64,000 nucleotides of DNA, from NCBI GenBank assembly GCA_963932465.1, contig OZ010792.1, positions 283,509,836-283,573,835 on the forward strand. The letters are read 5' to 3'. This document shows positions 33,130 to 44,397 of the stretch, piece by piece; the stretch's first letter is position 1; every line of letters starts with the position of its first letter. The position numbers and the translations under genes are program-made. A model generated the notes under the pieces. The model was not told the origin of the DNA. It searched no databases and saw only the letters and a program-made list of their open reading frames with translations. The DNA is from Maratus speciosus (taxonomy: Eukaryota; Arthropoda; Arachnida; Araneae; Salticidae).

Positions 33130-33421
33130 TAAAATACTAATTAAAGCCTTTGTGCAGGAATATTAAAAAGCAAAAAACCAACGTTTAAAAATGCACAAAT
33201 AATACGTGAAAAACAGCAAACAGCTGTTTCGAATCTACTAGCGAGATTCCTCCTCAGTGCAAGATAGAGAAAGACACAGCGTGCTAGAAAAAAGCAAAAC
33301 TGAGCTACGTTTAACCGAGCATTAGCTCAGTTTTGCTTTTTTCTAGCACGCTGTGTCTTGCTCTATCTTGCACTGAAGAAGAATCTCGCTAGTAGATTCG
33401 AAACAGCTGTTTGCTGCTTAA
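33130..33421. mobile_element. Inverted pair of Penelope-like 3' ends
   Basis: The left arm (AAAGCCTTTGTGCAGG, AACCAACGTTTAAAAATGC, then CAGCAAACAGCTGTTTCGAA) is the minus-strand 3' end of the same element seen at 50,411. From a centre near 33,316 the right arm repeats it on the plus strand to about 33,421. Arms of about 105 bp pair almost perfectly, including a hammerhead-like CTGAAGA...GAAAC motif in each. No GIY-YIG coding remains. Confidence 0.7.
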
Positions 33422-33778
33422 ATTGCGTACGTTGCTGCTGTTCTTTAAACTTCGATTCATTGTACACTGAAAGAATTGTTATTAAGGTCTTGTATGCTAA
33501 TGAACACTTTCCAACATAATTGAAAAGTGTCTATGAATTCGGTTTGTCTGTCTGTCTGTAGTCTTCCGTGCTCTAACTTGCTTAAATATAGTTAGATTAC
33601 CATGAAATTGATATATGTTACTATGGCATGTCCAGTATAGAAAATAAAATATGTTGCATTCACGGTTCATTTACAGGGACACTCAAAATAATTCCGTTAC
33701 ATTACGTTTTACGCGAAAAATCGTTTGCGTTGTATTTTAATGATGTTAGCCTATTTTAAATATAGTGACATTTATATA

Positions 33779-34665
33779 CAAGGTCCGGCTATTAATTTCC
33801 AGGACTCATGGAATAACTCAGAAGAAAAATAGGTTAAACACATAGCCATTTAATATGATTCGAAGTATTCCCCATCAGCCGTAATGCATGTGCTCGGCTG
33901 TACAAATTTCGAAAACAAGTTTTAAAGTCCTCTTTTGGAATGCTCTTTAATAGTGACGTTACAGTTTTCTTGATGGCTTCGACATCCTGAAATCTTGTTC
34001 CCTTCAGCGAATTTTTCAGCTTAGGAAACAGAAAAAGTCTGCGGGTGCTAGGTCTGGAGAGTATGGTGGATGCTGCATCTCAACGACACCATGCTGGGCT
34101 AAGAATCGCCTCACAGGCAACGCAATAGAACAAATCTTGCGTTTGTCTAGGTCTTGCGTCAAAATTCGCCGAGCCGCCTCTTTGTCCATGGTCAATTCAT
34201 TGGCGAGTACTCGAATAGTCAATCGACGATCACATTTCACCATATCGAGAACTTTTTGAATTTCTTCCTGCGTGCGTATACGGATTGCGGTCGACCTGTG
34301 TGGGGATCATCTTCGACGCTTTCGCGCCCGTCCCGAAAGCGTTTAAACCATTCAAAAGTTCTTGAGCGGGATAATGCTTCCTTGCCGTAAACTTGTTTTA
34401 ACATTTCGTTGGTTTCCGCAGCCATCTTGCCCAATTTTAAGCAAAATGTAACGTTAATTCTTTGCTCCATTTTCACTTCGACAACAGGAATTTAAGAGCT
34501 ACGTTTTAATGTGCCTTTCCACGAGAACGACTCGCTTCAGAATGGTGCCGAGTGCACTGCACATGCGCAAGAAAACTCTCTTCAATATGCAATCATTAGC
34601 GCCATCTTCCGGCTTTTCGTTCTCGTACAGTTACGTCAGTCCTGGAAATTAATAGCCGGACCTTG
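33779..34665 (-). mobile_element. Internally deleted mariner element
   Basis: CAAGGTCCGGCTATTAATTT at 33,779 and the inverse AAATTAATAGCCGGACCTTG ending at 34,665 are perfect over at least 25 bases and flanked by TA on both sides. 887 bp against about 1.3 kb for a full mariner. Near-perfect ends indicate it moved recently relative to its neighbours. Confidence 0.93.
33834..34476 (-). pseudogene. Mariner transposase, catalytic centre deleted
   Basis: The minus strand shows the N-terminal helix-turn-helix (MEQRINVTFCLKLGKMAAET, YGKEALSRSRTFEWFKRFRD, EDDPHTGRPQS). A frame change follows to CDRRLTIRVLANELTMDKEA with RRILTQDLDKRKIC. It then joins directly to the late catalytic block AQHGVVEMQHPPYSPDLAPA DFF. 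Most of the segment containing the first two catalytic Asp is missing. A further one-base frame slip occurs after DFFCF, and the tail ends near NHIKWLCV with stop at 33,834. It cannot encode active transposase, but its intact ends could be moved by a related enzyme. Confidence 0.88.
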
Positions 34666-35280
34666 TATATTACTAAGGTGTACCACAAGACGCTGGCTGG
34701 AGAATCTGGTGTGCATGTCATTTATTGTTCATTTACAGGTACACACATAAGAATTTGACTTACAGTACTGCCTATGAACAGCAATTGCTGTAAGTGCGTT
34801 TCCAGTTGTGGTAGTCGTTTTAAAATTTAACTATATATTTTTGCATATTATTTGGTTTGTATAAATTCTGTAGATCACATAGAGGGCTGCAGAAAAGATC
34901 TCAAGTAAGATGTCCGTTTATTGACAGAAATTGCTAAATGAGAAATTTCAACTGTGCTATGCGTTTCATTGAACTAACTTTTAGCACACTATATAATATA
35001 TTTACTAATCTAAATAGTAGATCATATACAGGGTTGTACAAAACAATTCCAATATTTTCTCGAATATTGATGGTAATTGCAGAAATTGGGTTTTAAAATG
35101 CGTTATGCGTTTTCTAAAATGTTTATTTACAAATCATATTTCACCTTAATAGATTGTAAAGTTTAGTTACAGTATTCTGAATGTGTTGGAAAGTGCTTCA
35201 TAAACCATGTTGTATGCATGCTTTTTCGTTCTTGTTTTTATTTATGCTTTTTTTGCATCGTGTATGTTATCCTTATAAAA

Positions 35281-35311
35281 AGTTTTTTTTTTTTTTTTTT
35301 TTTTTTTTTTG
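35281..35311. repeat. Poly-T tract
   Basis: About 30 T residues. Confidence 0.9.
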
Positions 35312-35544
35312 TATTCGTCTTATCAGTTTTTAAATGACATGGTTGAGGTTTTTAAATTCCTTAAATCCCCCTTCTACGCGGCAATGCTTGCATACATCTA
35401 ATAACATACAATAGATATTGCAACATTTTTATCAACAATGCTTTTATAACATACATACATGTTTATATACAACAATTGTTAATGCATGCAATAGATTTAA
35501 TATATATATATATACAGAAGAACTTCCTCTGAACGAAGTCCTTG

Positions 35545-35702
35545 TGTAAGAAGTGTTGAATTCAGGGGTAGCCCGAGGGGGGAACCCCCCCCCCCTCACC
35601 GGAGCAATGAGATGTCCCACAGGAAGATTTGAAATTTTGTGTTTTCAATGGTCAAAAAGTACAATTTCCCCCCCGGAGAAAAGTTTCTGAATTCAACACT
35701 GT
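35545..35702. repeat. Short inverted-end repeat
   Basis: AGTGTTGAATTCAG and CTGAATTCAACACT face each other, with C-runs inside. A possible small MITE. The frame 35,639-35,920 over it shows no recognised domain. Confidence 0.5.
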
Positions 35703-35993
35703 GTGTAAGTTCTGCTGTTGATTCTCTCTCACTCTCTGCTTTTTATTCTGGTCTGAATATTGAAAGAAATGGCTCCTTTCATAAATTCGTAAAGCAAGCG
35801 AATGCTGAATTTATTTTGCCTCCTTGTGCTACTAATTATGTCGTTTCTTACGCGACACTATTTACTAAAAACTACTTGAAGAATATTAGAAGGGAAAATT
35901 GTGCATTTTCTGAGCATTAATGATTCAGAACATCTCATTGGTATATAAAATATATGTAAGTATATAAAATATATCTAAGTATATAAATATATA

Positions 35994-37160
35994 CCGTAGA
36001 ACTCCGCTTATCCGAACCCAGCTAATCCGAAATTCTGGTTAATCCGAACCGTTTTTATTTTCGAAAATTGTACTTGAATAGATTAACTAAAAAAATTAAC
36101 TTACGAAATTTTCCTAATTACAGGATGAGTGTTGGGAAAAACGCGTAGAAGTTAGAATTAAATAAAAAATGGCAGTAAAACATGCTTTTTATTCTTTAAA
36201 GAGCTTGAACAGAATTAGAAAAATACTAAATACAATGTAAAAGTACAACATATGTACACGATTATAAAATGAAAACGTGCACTGTAGGCCTACTCGTAGA
36301 AGCCAGCTTAAAAAAACTCTAATATTAGTTTTTGCGATAAAATTATTTTCTAAAATACAAAATAGTATGTAATTCAGATGATGCAAATTTAGTTTTCCTT
36401 TCAATAGTTTGATTTCGCAAATTATCTACAGAAATGTTTTTTCTTGCCGGTCGTCGACGTGCACTGTAAAAAAAAATCTGTAGTTCTACAGATGTAAAGT
36501 TACATGCTTACAAAATTTTCGTCTGCAACTATACAAAAAAAGCTGCATATCTTCAAAACTAGTTTTTGTAAAGCAACAGAAATCTGTAACTTTACAAATG
36601 AATCTGCTAAAAATACAGTAATCTTACTAAAATTCTATCTATAACTCTGGCTGCAGTTACATGAAAAGTTCTAGGCATCCCAGTTTCCTAAAAAAATCTT
36701 AGCAACCTTACAGATTTTTTGATTGTCGGCGCAAAAGTGTGTCTGTTACATGAATTTTTGTTGTTGCCGTTACATAAAAAGTTCTAGGAATCCCAGTTTC
36801 CTAGAAAAACTTTAGTAACTTTATAGAATTTTTTTTACAGTGTGGTGACTGAGCTATTTATAGATACGCGATTTTGAACCGTTTATAATGGGTTGTTAGG
36901 TAATTCCTCATTCTGAAGTTCCATTGGATTATTATGAACATCAGGAGTGATTCAAAAAGGAATACTATTTTTTTCCGAAAGTCGTGCCGGATTATCCAGC
37001 ATGCCCTAACTTAGGATGCCGGATTAGAGGATGTACTATTGAGTACTTATAACTTACATTTGTTTGAGCATGTACTTTTTTCTTTTCTTTCTTTATCGGA
37101 ATTTCGGGTAATCCGAACAGGCACATGTCCCAATTAGTTCGGGTTAGCGGGGTTCTACTG
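35994..37160. mobile_element. Tigger-like MITE, TA flanked
   Basis: CCGTAGAACTCCGCTTATCC at the left and GGTTAGCGGGGTTCTACTG at the right, flanked by TA. Further TTATCCGAAC/GTTCGGGTTA-type motifs lie inside each end. This is the standard Tigger end. Another MITE (36,462-36,842) is nested in it. No transposase is seen. Confidence 0.85.
36462..36842. mobile_element. CACTGTAAAAAA MITE
   Basis: CACTGTAAAAAAAAATCTGT on the left and TTTTTTTTACAGTG on the right, 381 bp. Interior motifs (CTGTA, TTACA) recur in both orientations. No clear target duplication beyond GTG/TGG. Confidence 0.7.
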
Positions 37161-37314
37161 TATTTTTTTTTTTTTTTTACCATTTGGAAAAATAGTTATT
37201 GTTCTCGTCAGGGTAGGAAATCAAAAGCATATCTGAACGTTTTCATTGGTTTAATCCGCAATTTATTCGTTATCTGATTGGTATATACAATCTGTATTTC
37301 CCTTTGGTTTCAAC

Positions 37315-38339
37315 CAGGGTTGTAGTGGGTAGCTGCCCGGGTACCCGCCCAGCTGCCCGCCCGGGATGGGTTTTTTATAAAAAGCCCAGGTAAAAAACCC
37401 GGGTTTTTTAAAATATATTTCTGGAAAAGAACAGATGATGTAATTGTTAACATTTTATGGTTATTTTGTTTTATTTATTCACTTCTTTGAATCTTGGAAA
37501 ATATATTTGTATTAATTTACGTGCACTTTTAGATTGGAAACAATTGGAAAACACACAATTGATAGCTTTGCAATTTAAAATTTGTTTGGGTACTTCTTAG
37601 TTATCCCGTTGACCAAATTACTGTCCCCAAATTGTAAGATTAAATGCCAATAATGGTTGCCATTAATCATTAATTAATTAATTGTAAGATTAAATGCCAA
37701 TAAAACCATTAATTCAACGTTTTATTTGTATTTTTATTAATGTTTTACTAATTTATTTGATCTTTTGTTATTTAAAATAAAAATTATGTCAATGAGTTAA
37801 ATTTGGCGAAAGTGGGCGACGGGTTAACTAAGAAGTACCTTTGTTTGTTATTTAAATTAAAGTGATCATATCTATATATGTATTTTAAGAACAGAGAAAA
37901 ATGGTGAGATCATTATTAAGACTATGAAGTCTTTCCCATCTATTAAGACTATGAAGTGTTCACAAAGATTGTATTTGAGATCAGGATTGCCACTTATTTC
38001 GGCAATCAAATTTCTTGTGCTTTACTGAGCAAAATATTAAATTTTCCCAGAGTAATTCCTCTGAGAATTTTCAAAATTTCAACAGATAAATTTTGCAAAG
38101 TACCAAAGTTTAGTAAAATTCCTTGTTTTTAATACTCATTTTTAAATTCCCTCAGATTTTCTAGTTTTCCCTATACAGTGGCAACTCTGAAGATTATTAT
38201 TTGTGAGGAAGGTGGAATCATCGTCCACATTTTGGCAATTTAATTTACCCGGGGAAAATTGCCCATTTAACCCGGGTTTTTAAATAAAACCCGCCCGGGC
38301 TGGGTTTTTTCTAAAAAACCCGGGTTTTTTACAACCCTG
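37315..38339. mobile_element. hAT element, 1,025 bp, non-autonomous
   Basis: CAGGGTTGTAGTGGG at the left and TTTTTTACAACCCTG at the right, flanked by perfect 8-bp GTTTCAAC duplications (37,307-37,314; 38,340-38,347). Unusually, both ends carry GC-rich CCCGGGTTTTTT motifs in opposite orientations in an otherwise AT-rich body. No transposase. Confidence 0.93.
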
Positions 38340-38347
38340 GTTTCAAC

Positions 38348-38947
38348 AACAATGGACAACAGAGTGTTGCCACTATGACAAAAAAGTAATAAAAACTACA
38401 AAAAAATAATAATAAATCAGAAACAAATTGAGATACAGCTTTCAAACAAATTGCATTTAAAAGTACATTTTTTTTTCTCTATCCGACGGTATAAAAAGTA
38501 ATATTGTCGGATGTTTAGAAGTTTAAGAATGAAATTTTATTTAAAATTGGTCGTGAGATTTTTTGGAAATCTGATGATAGAAAAGCCTTATCCCGAACAG
38601 CCAATGAAATGCTTGGATATTACGTAGGCTTCATAGGAAATCTGACGAGTCGCAGGCGATTTTTCTTGCTTGCAAATTTTACGTGTAATAACGCTATTAA
38701 TCTTTAATTCATGGCGTACGTAATGTATGACCAGCTCCGTAGAAGTTTAAAAATTTACAGTACCGAAAATTGTAAAACTGAAATTTCTTTTAAAATTTGT
38801 TCATGATGGGTCCAGGAATGTTATCGTTTAATCCATAGCGTACGTAATGTAGGATCAACTCCGTGCGATTTTTTATGTCTTAAATTTTAGTCTTTGAAAA
38901 AATCATTTTCCAAATGGTCGTTGTAATTTGTTACATTGCTTTTTTTA

Positions 38948-38981
<34 letters not shown>

Positions 38982-39471
38982 TTGTTAATTCAAGAATTTT
39001 AGCGCGTACGCATGCGGAGAAAAAGTATTTAGGCCAAAAAAAAGTAAAAGCATGACAAATTTAGGCGAAATTTTCAAAATGTTTATTTTCATGCAATTAT
39101 TCAGTGTGAAATATATTACAATGGTATAACATGAACTAAGAAACAATTAACTATCAAAATAATAATATTAAACAAGTAAGTATTGTTAAAAAAAATAACT
39201 AATTGTATTTTGTTGAAATTTTTCTTTTTTGGATAGCTGTATGAATTTATTCATGTATAAATGTTGAAATGAACTAATTTTAAATTTATCACCGAAAGTG
39301 AAGATCTGTTCTCTTCAATTAGTTAATTTTAAATTTATTTTAGAAAATATCGATTTGCTATAGAAAATGGAAGATTAGAATGCTTAAGAAAAAATTAACT
39401 GATACATTTATAGCATATTTACCTGGAATGTCCATGAAATATTGGTCCCATTTCTGTGTTTTTTGGTTTTT
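38348..39471. other. No gene; poly-T
   Basis: A poly-T tract of about 32 at 38,949-38,980. Two GCGTACGTAATGTA.GA.CAGCTCCG blocks (38,713; 38,829) hint at a short internal duplication. Nothing else recognised. Confidence 0.5.
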
Positions 39472-40260
39472 CAGGGTTCCCTATCTCAAAAGGCTCTTAT
39501 AGTCTGGCTTTTTTGAATCTCTAATACAGGTGTCTCTAAATCACGTAACTCGGTACTATATGAGGTGAGAATATGGGTTTTTTTATTTCTGTAAATTTAG
39601 AAAGCAAACACAAAAATAAAGAAAGAAAGAAAGGAGAGAAAGAAATTAGCCTGTTTAAAAAAATGTAATAAAAAATTCACATGAATTAGAAGAATATCAT
39701 ACACTATCATTAGAGGAGTATCATTTTTCAGGGTTCCCTATCTCAAAAGGAAAAAAATTCAACTCTTATAGTCTGACTTTGTTGAATCTCTAATACAGAG
39801 AGGTCTCTAAATCACGTAACTCGGTACTATACGAGGTGAGAATATGGGTTTTTGAATTCTGTAAATTTAGAAAGCAAACACAAAAATAAAGAAAGAAAGA
39901 AGGAAGAGAAAGAGATTAGCCTGTTAAAAAAAATGTAATAAAAAATTCACATGAATTAGAGGAATATCATACACTATCATTAGAAGAGTATCATTTTTCA
40001 GGGTTCCCTATCTCAAAAGGAAAGAAATTCAACTCTTATAGTCTGGCTTTGTTGAATCTCTAATACAGAGGTCTCTAAATCACGTAACATCGGTACTATA
40101 TGAGGTGAGAATATGGGGTTTTTTAGTTCTGTAAATTTAGAAATCAAACACAAAAATAAATAAAGAAAGAAAAAAGAGAAAGAGATTAGCCTGTTAAAAA
40201 AATGTAATAAAAAATTCACATGAATTAGAGGAATATCATGGATAGGATATCATTAGAGGA
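39472..40260. repeat. Three tandem copies of a ~260-bp unit
   Basis: CAGGGTTCCCTATCTCAAAA begins at 39,472, 39,729 and 39,999 (spacings 257 and 270). Each unit continues with ATCACGTAACTCGGTACTAT, an AAAGAAAGAAA run and ATTCACATGAATTAGA. Copies are about 90% or more alike. Confidence 0.92.
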
Positions 40261-42996
40261 ATATACACCCCCCCCCCCCCCCACACACACACACACGTTC
40301 TTGGATATAGCACTGATAAGACATTTCTGGGAAGAATGGGTTTTCGTTTTTGTAGAGGTCAAATAGGAAATAATCCAGGAAAAAGAAAAAGATTTTTAAA
40401 TTTGTTCGTTGAAAATTTTATGAAATCGAAAATTCAGGCAGATCAGAGGGGTAAATTTCCAGTGTCCCGCAGTTTTTTTTTTATTCTACGCCACTGTAAA
40501 CTGTGTAAAGTATCTGCCGAAAAGTTTTTTTTTTCAAACATTTATTTCAATCCATTCTGAAAACCGAAAAAGAAAAAGCACTGAAATCTGAATAAACGAA
40601 TTAATGCTGCTATTATACAAGCCTCATTTATTTAAAATGCTAAAACTGTAAAAATAATGAAAAGCGCATGATGGCAGAAGAGAAAACAAATAAAAAATAC
40701 AGCATGAAACTTAATTTTATTACAAAATATACCACACTAATTAATGAAATTCAGTCAGTTGAAGTAAAATTACTTGTGTATGCGTAGCTTTTAAATTTGT
40801 TCGAAAACAAATACAGTTAAATTCCTTTCTCTCATAAACAACATTCAAACATTCTCTTTCTGCATTTCAATACATAAAAAAAACATTTATCATTAAAATA
40901 TTAAAGTTGTAAAATTTAGGAAGTCGTTTATTTTCTATGCCTCATTTTGTTGATTCTATTCTACAATACTTTAAATTTCTCATAACATAAATCTTTCATT
41001 AAAATAAGAGAGAACTCACATGCTGAACATCTATTTATTCAGACTTTCAAAATTTCATATCTATACATGAGACGCCATCTACTTTTGACAAATGACACTA
41101 ATTTTTAACTCGCTGTAGGCACCGGCAAGGCGCAAAATAACTGGCAATATGCCAGCATGCTTTTGACATAGGTTAAATCTAGGCAAGCACTTTTCGGTCT
41201 CCAAATTAATGAATTTTGGCCTAATGGGCGACGTTTTTTGGTAAAAACTGCGATAAATCATTAGTGAAATTTATTAAAAGAATCCTCTTTTTTCATCAGT
41301 TAATAGGTGGAGTCCTTTAGTTTCGAAGTAACATGCATAATTATGTCTTTTTTATTTATGTTTTTTTCCCCATAAATTGCTCATTTCAAAATTAGAAAGT
41401 GTATTATTGTAGAGAAATAAAGAAAAATCGTTTTCAAATAACGGGTTTAATAGAATGAGTTTAGCTTTTCAGAAAATTAAAGGGAAAAAATTTCTGCGGA
41501 ATAATGATACCTCTGGAAAACTTGTCCTTTTAAAGTAAAATTCAATAAAGTTTGAAAATGCAACCTTTTTATGGAAATGAAGATTAGCTTTTAAGTAGGA
41601 AATGGAATACTTTTTAGAAGTAGATTTGAATTTCGATTAGGTTGTTTTTCAGTCAAAAGTAGTATTAATTTCTTCAAATTTTGAACTAATGATCTTAAAA
41701 AGGATGGTCTAAAATGGTTTTGCAATAAGAAATTCCGAGAAGGAAGAATCGTTTCTGACGTAAAGTTTGTGGAATGCTTTTCTTAATGCATTTTTAAAGC
41801 AAATTTCTAGACAGTTTGCATTAGTTTATTTTCTTATGGAATTCGAGAAAAAAAATAGTTCTATTCTGTTATGCAAAGAAATAAAAATACGAGCGCAAAT
41901 ACAACTTTTAATTATTTTCGTCATCATAAAATTAATGAAGTAAAGTATTTCTGAAAATTAAGCCTAAGAACTCGATAATCTTTATCTCGATCTCTTTCTT
42001 TATATATAGTTATTTTAAAATAAGTTTGGAGTCTAGTGTTTGTTTATACAATTTATTTTATGTTAATGAAAGTGAATACAGTTTGTTTTGAATAAAAAAC
42101 AAGTTAAATAGAAATTTATAAAAAAGTTCAAAAGATCTTTAATTGTAATTACGTAGTTTTACAAAAAAAATAAACATAGAGTTAATCCCTAAAAGGACTG
42201 TGGTATTTTATTAATACTATTTCATTTTAATCTCTAAGTGCCAAAATTGTACCAGAATTTTTTAATAGAATTTTGCTTTTATAATGCACATGAAGAAAAG
42301 AATTTACTTATTTTCACACCTATTTGTTCCTAAGCTCTGGTGACACTCAACCATTTCAAAGTTTCAGCCACAGAAATGCTTTGCATCTGAAAAGTTTAAA
42401 TCTTCTTACTGTCCTCCCCTGATTTAACGCGAAAATAAACTATTTTTTGATTTAATTTTCTTATAACTTATAAGGAAAGTTCGGAACTATGCATGTTCAT
42501 ATCTACAACAGAATCTGTATGTTTCGGCTGTATTTTCTATAAATGCATAAAGATTTAGATAATTCATTAAAAAGCCATATTTTTATTATTACTTTTCTTA
42601 AACAAAACTTATGGATTAATTTACTCTATAATATTGGTATAAAATATACAAAGAAAGAAATGAGTTAAAAATATCCAATTTCTGCTTAGTAGTAATTTCT
42701 TTAAAATCCTAAGATAAAACCCAGCTAAGCACGTTTAATTAAACCGAGAACTAAAATACATCGTTAAGAATATGTTAATAATGTTAAAACATACAATTAT
42801 GATACATGTAAAAATAATATGTTTAATACAAACGCTCCCTGATCGAATATAGGTAAACTATATTGAAAGTATAAAAATAGCTTTTCGATGTCCAAAAGTT
42901 TTCAAAGTCCGGAACTCTGGTATATAAAGAAAAGGATTATTCTGAAAAAAGCACTTATTTAAACATGCCCAAGTTGTATGAAAGGTACCCTGCTAT
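40261..42996. other. No gene seen
   Basis: A C-run followed by a CA run at 40,267-40,298. The remainder, including 41,280-42,990, is AT-rich and the least repetitive-looking stretch here. Short frames at 40,336-40,560 and 41,079-41,261 have no recognised domain. Confidence 0.5.
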
Positions 42997-43000
42997 TTAA

Positions 43001-43211
43001 CCCCTTGAAGGGCGGTGATGCCGTCACGGCATCACATAATTTTAATCCCTGATTGCCACATTGGCACCGGAATTGTATAATGAAAATTTCACCTTTATTA
43101 AGTACGCGAAAATACACTTTTACTTCTTTACAAATAAATTCTCTTGTGAATATTGGTGTCAATAAATTATTTCAACATTTTATGAATACAAGTACCTTGC
43201 CCCTGAAAGGG
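43001..43211. mobile_element. piggyBac-type MITE, TTAA flanked
   Basis: TTAA at 42,997 and 43,212 flank 211 bp beginning CCCCTTGAAGGGCGGTG and ending CCCCTGAAAGGG. An internal palindrome GATGCCGTCACGGCATC lies near the left end. Related left ends lie at 1,079 and 59,651. Confidence 0.8.
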
Positions 43212-43215
43212 TTAA

Positions 43216-43607
43216 TACGGGCGGTTGAAGTTTCTGTCCGGAAGTCTGGATCAATTCATTACACAAGAAACTGAAAAATGCACGACAATGGATCAAGGGC
43301 ATATGCATAGTTTATTTTTTATATTAAGAAAATTCTAAAATAAATACCAGAAAAATATATAAACAAATGTTATTTAAATATTAAAAAGTGATTAAGCAGT
43401 GAATGTAACAATATTTATTAATATGATCAGGATGTCTAACTGTAAATTTGAGACAGTTAGAGACGTCACTATGTTAATATAATACGAGGATTGTACAAAA
43501 TGATTCAAAATATATTATAACTTTTTTTTATTATTTGGCATCCGTCGTTCTAATTGCCGAAACGTCAGTGAAGGCTTACTGTGGAGACACGAAAAGTTTT
43601 GATTTCC

Positions 43608-43645
<38 letters not shown>

Positions 43646-44397
43646 TCCGCGATAACTGCCGCAAAAAGCACCCGATCAGCTTGAAATTAATTGGGCATAT
43701 TCGTGAGATACCCGGACGTAGCTGTATAGTTTTTCGTTAAATTTGGTTCATTCGTTCGGAAAATATGGAAGATTTTATTTTTCTTTATAATGCTTTTCTA
43801 CGGCAAGTCAGACGATTTTCAAATTTCCATTTGTTGAAAGAAAATGGCACGTTTGATTAATGGATTTAAATGTCAAATTATGGATACTAAAATTCCAAAT
43901 AAGGGTTTTAAATTATTCCTATTATATTGAAGTTTTACCAATATATCTATCAGATTTTTTTATTTACGTGTATAATGTTTTGAGGACATTTATACATGTA
44001 TTTCAATAATATACAGAATTTTTAAATTAATTTTCTTGTTTTACATGATACATATTTCTTTTTTTTTCCCTTTCATCGTTGCCTAGCGACTGTTATTCGT
44101 AGCCTATCATTGCGTCAAATATGAATGAAGTTAGTAAATTACGTTAATTTTGTTGCAGGTACTATTAAAAGGCTATCACAAAAAATATTTTATCGCGCCA
44201 AATCGATGCAATTTATGCAATTAACAGTGGGCACGATAATGAATTATTTTCCAGTAGATTTATAGATCTCCAGATATGCATATTTTGGGGGGCTTTTAAT
44301 ATGTTATTGCTATCGTATGGATTAGGGTGTTTAAACTAATGTTTAACCATTCTATAAGTGAAAAAAAAGTACAGTTAAAGGCATGTAAATCATTTTT
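43216..44397. other. No gene; CTGT microsatellite-bearing repeat
   Basis: A GTCTGTCTGTCTGTCTG run at about 43,609-43,643 lies within a block (CGAAACGTCAGTGAAGGCTT, GATAACTGCCGCAAAAAGCA) that looks like a dispersed repeat. The CTGT run also marks the AACACTTTCC family. Nothing else. Confidence 0.5.

Larger units (their letters stand above)
33503..35198. mobile_element. AACACTTTCCAACA-ended repeat, split by a mariner
   Basis: AACACTTTCCAACATAATTG at 33,503 and the inverse TGTGTTGGAAAGTG near 35,180-35,195. Inside are recurring blocks (TTCATTTACAGGGACAC..AA, ATTCCGTTACATTA, TTTTAATGATGTTA). Removing the mariner at 33,779-34,665 leaves about 0.8 kb. Relatives lie at 44,398, 52,054 and 57,351. 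Class not identified. Confidence 0.6.

Noticed and set aside
35994..37160. Minus-strand frame 36,992-37,183 as a real gene
   Set aside because: It lies across a Tigger terminal repeat and poly-T; the peptide derives from the terminal repeat.
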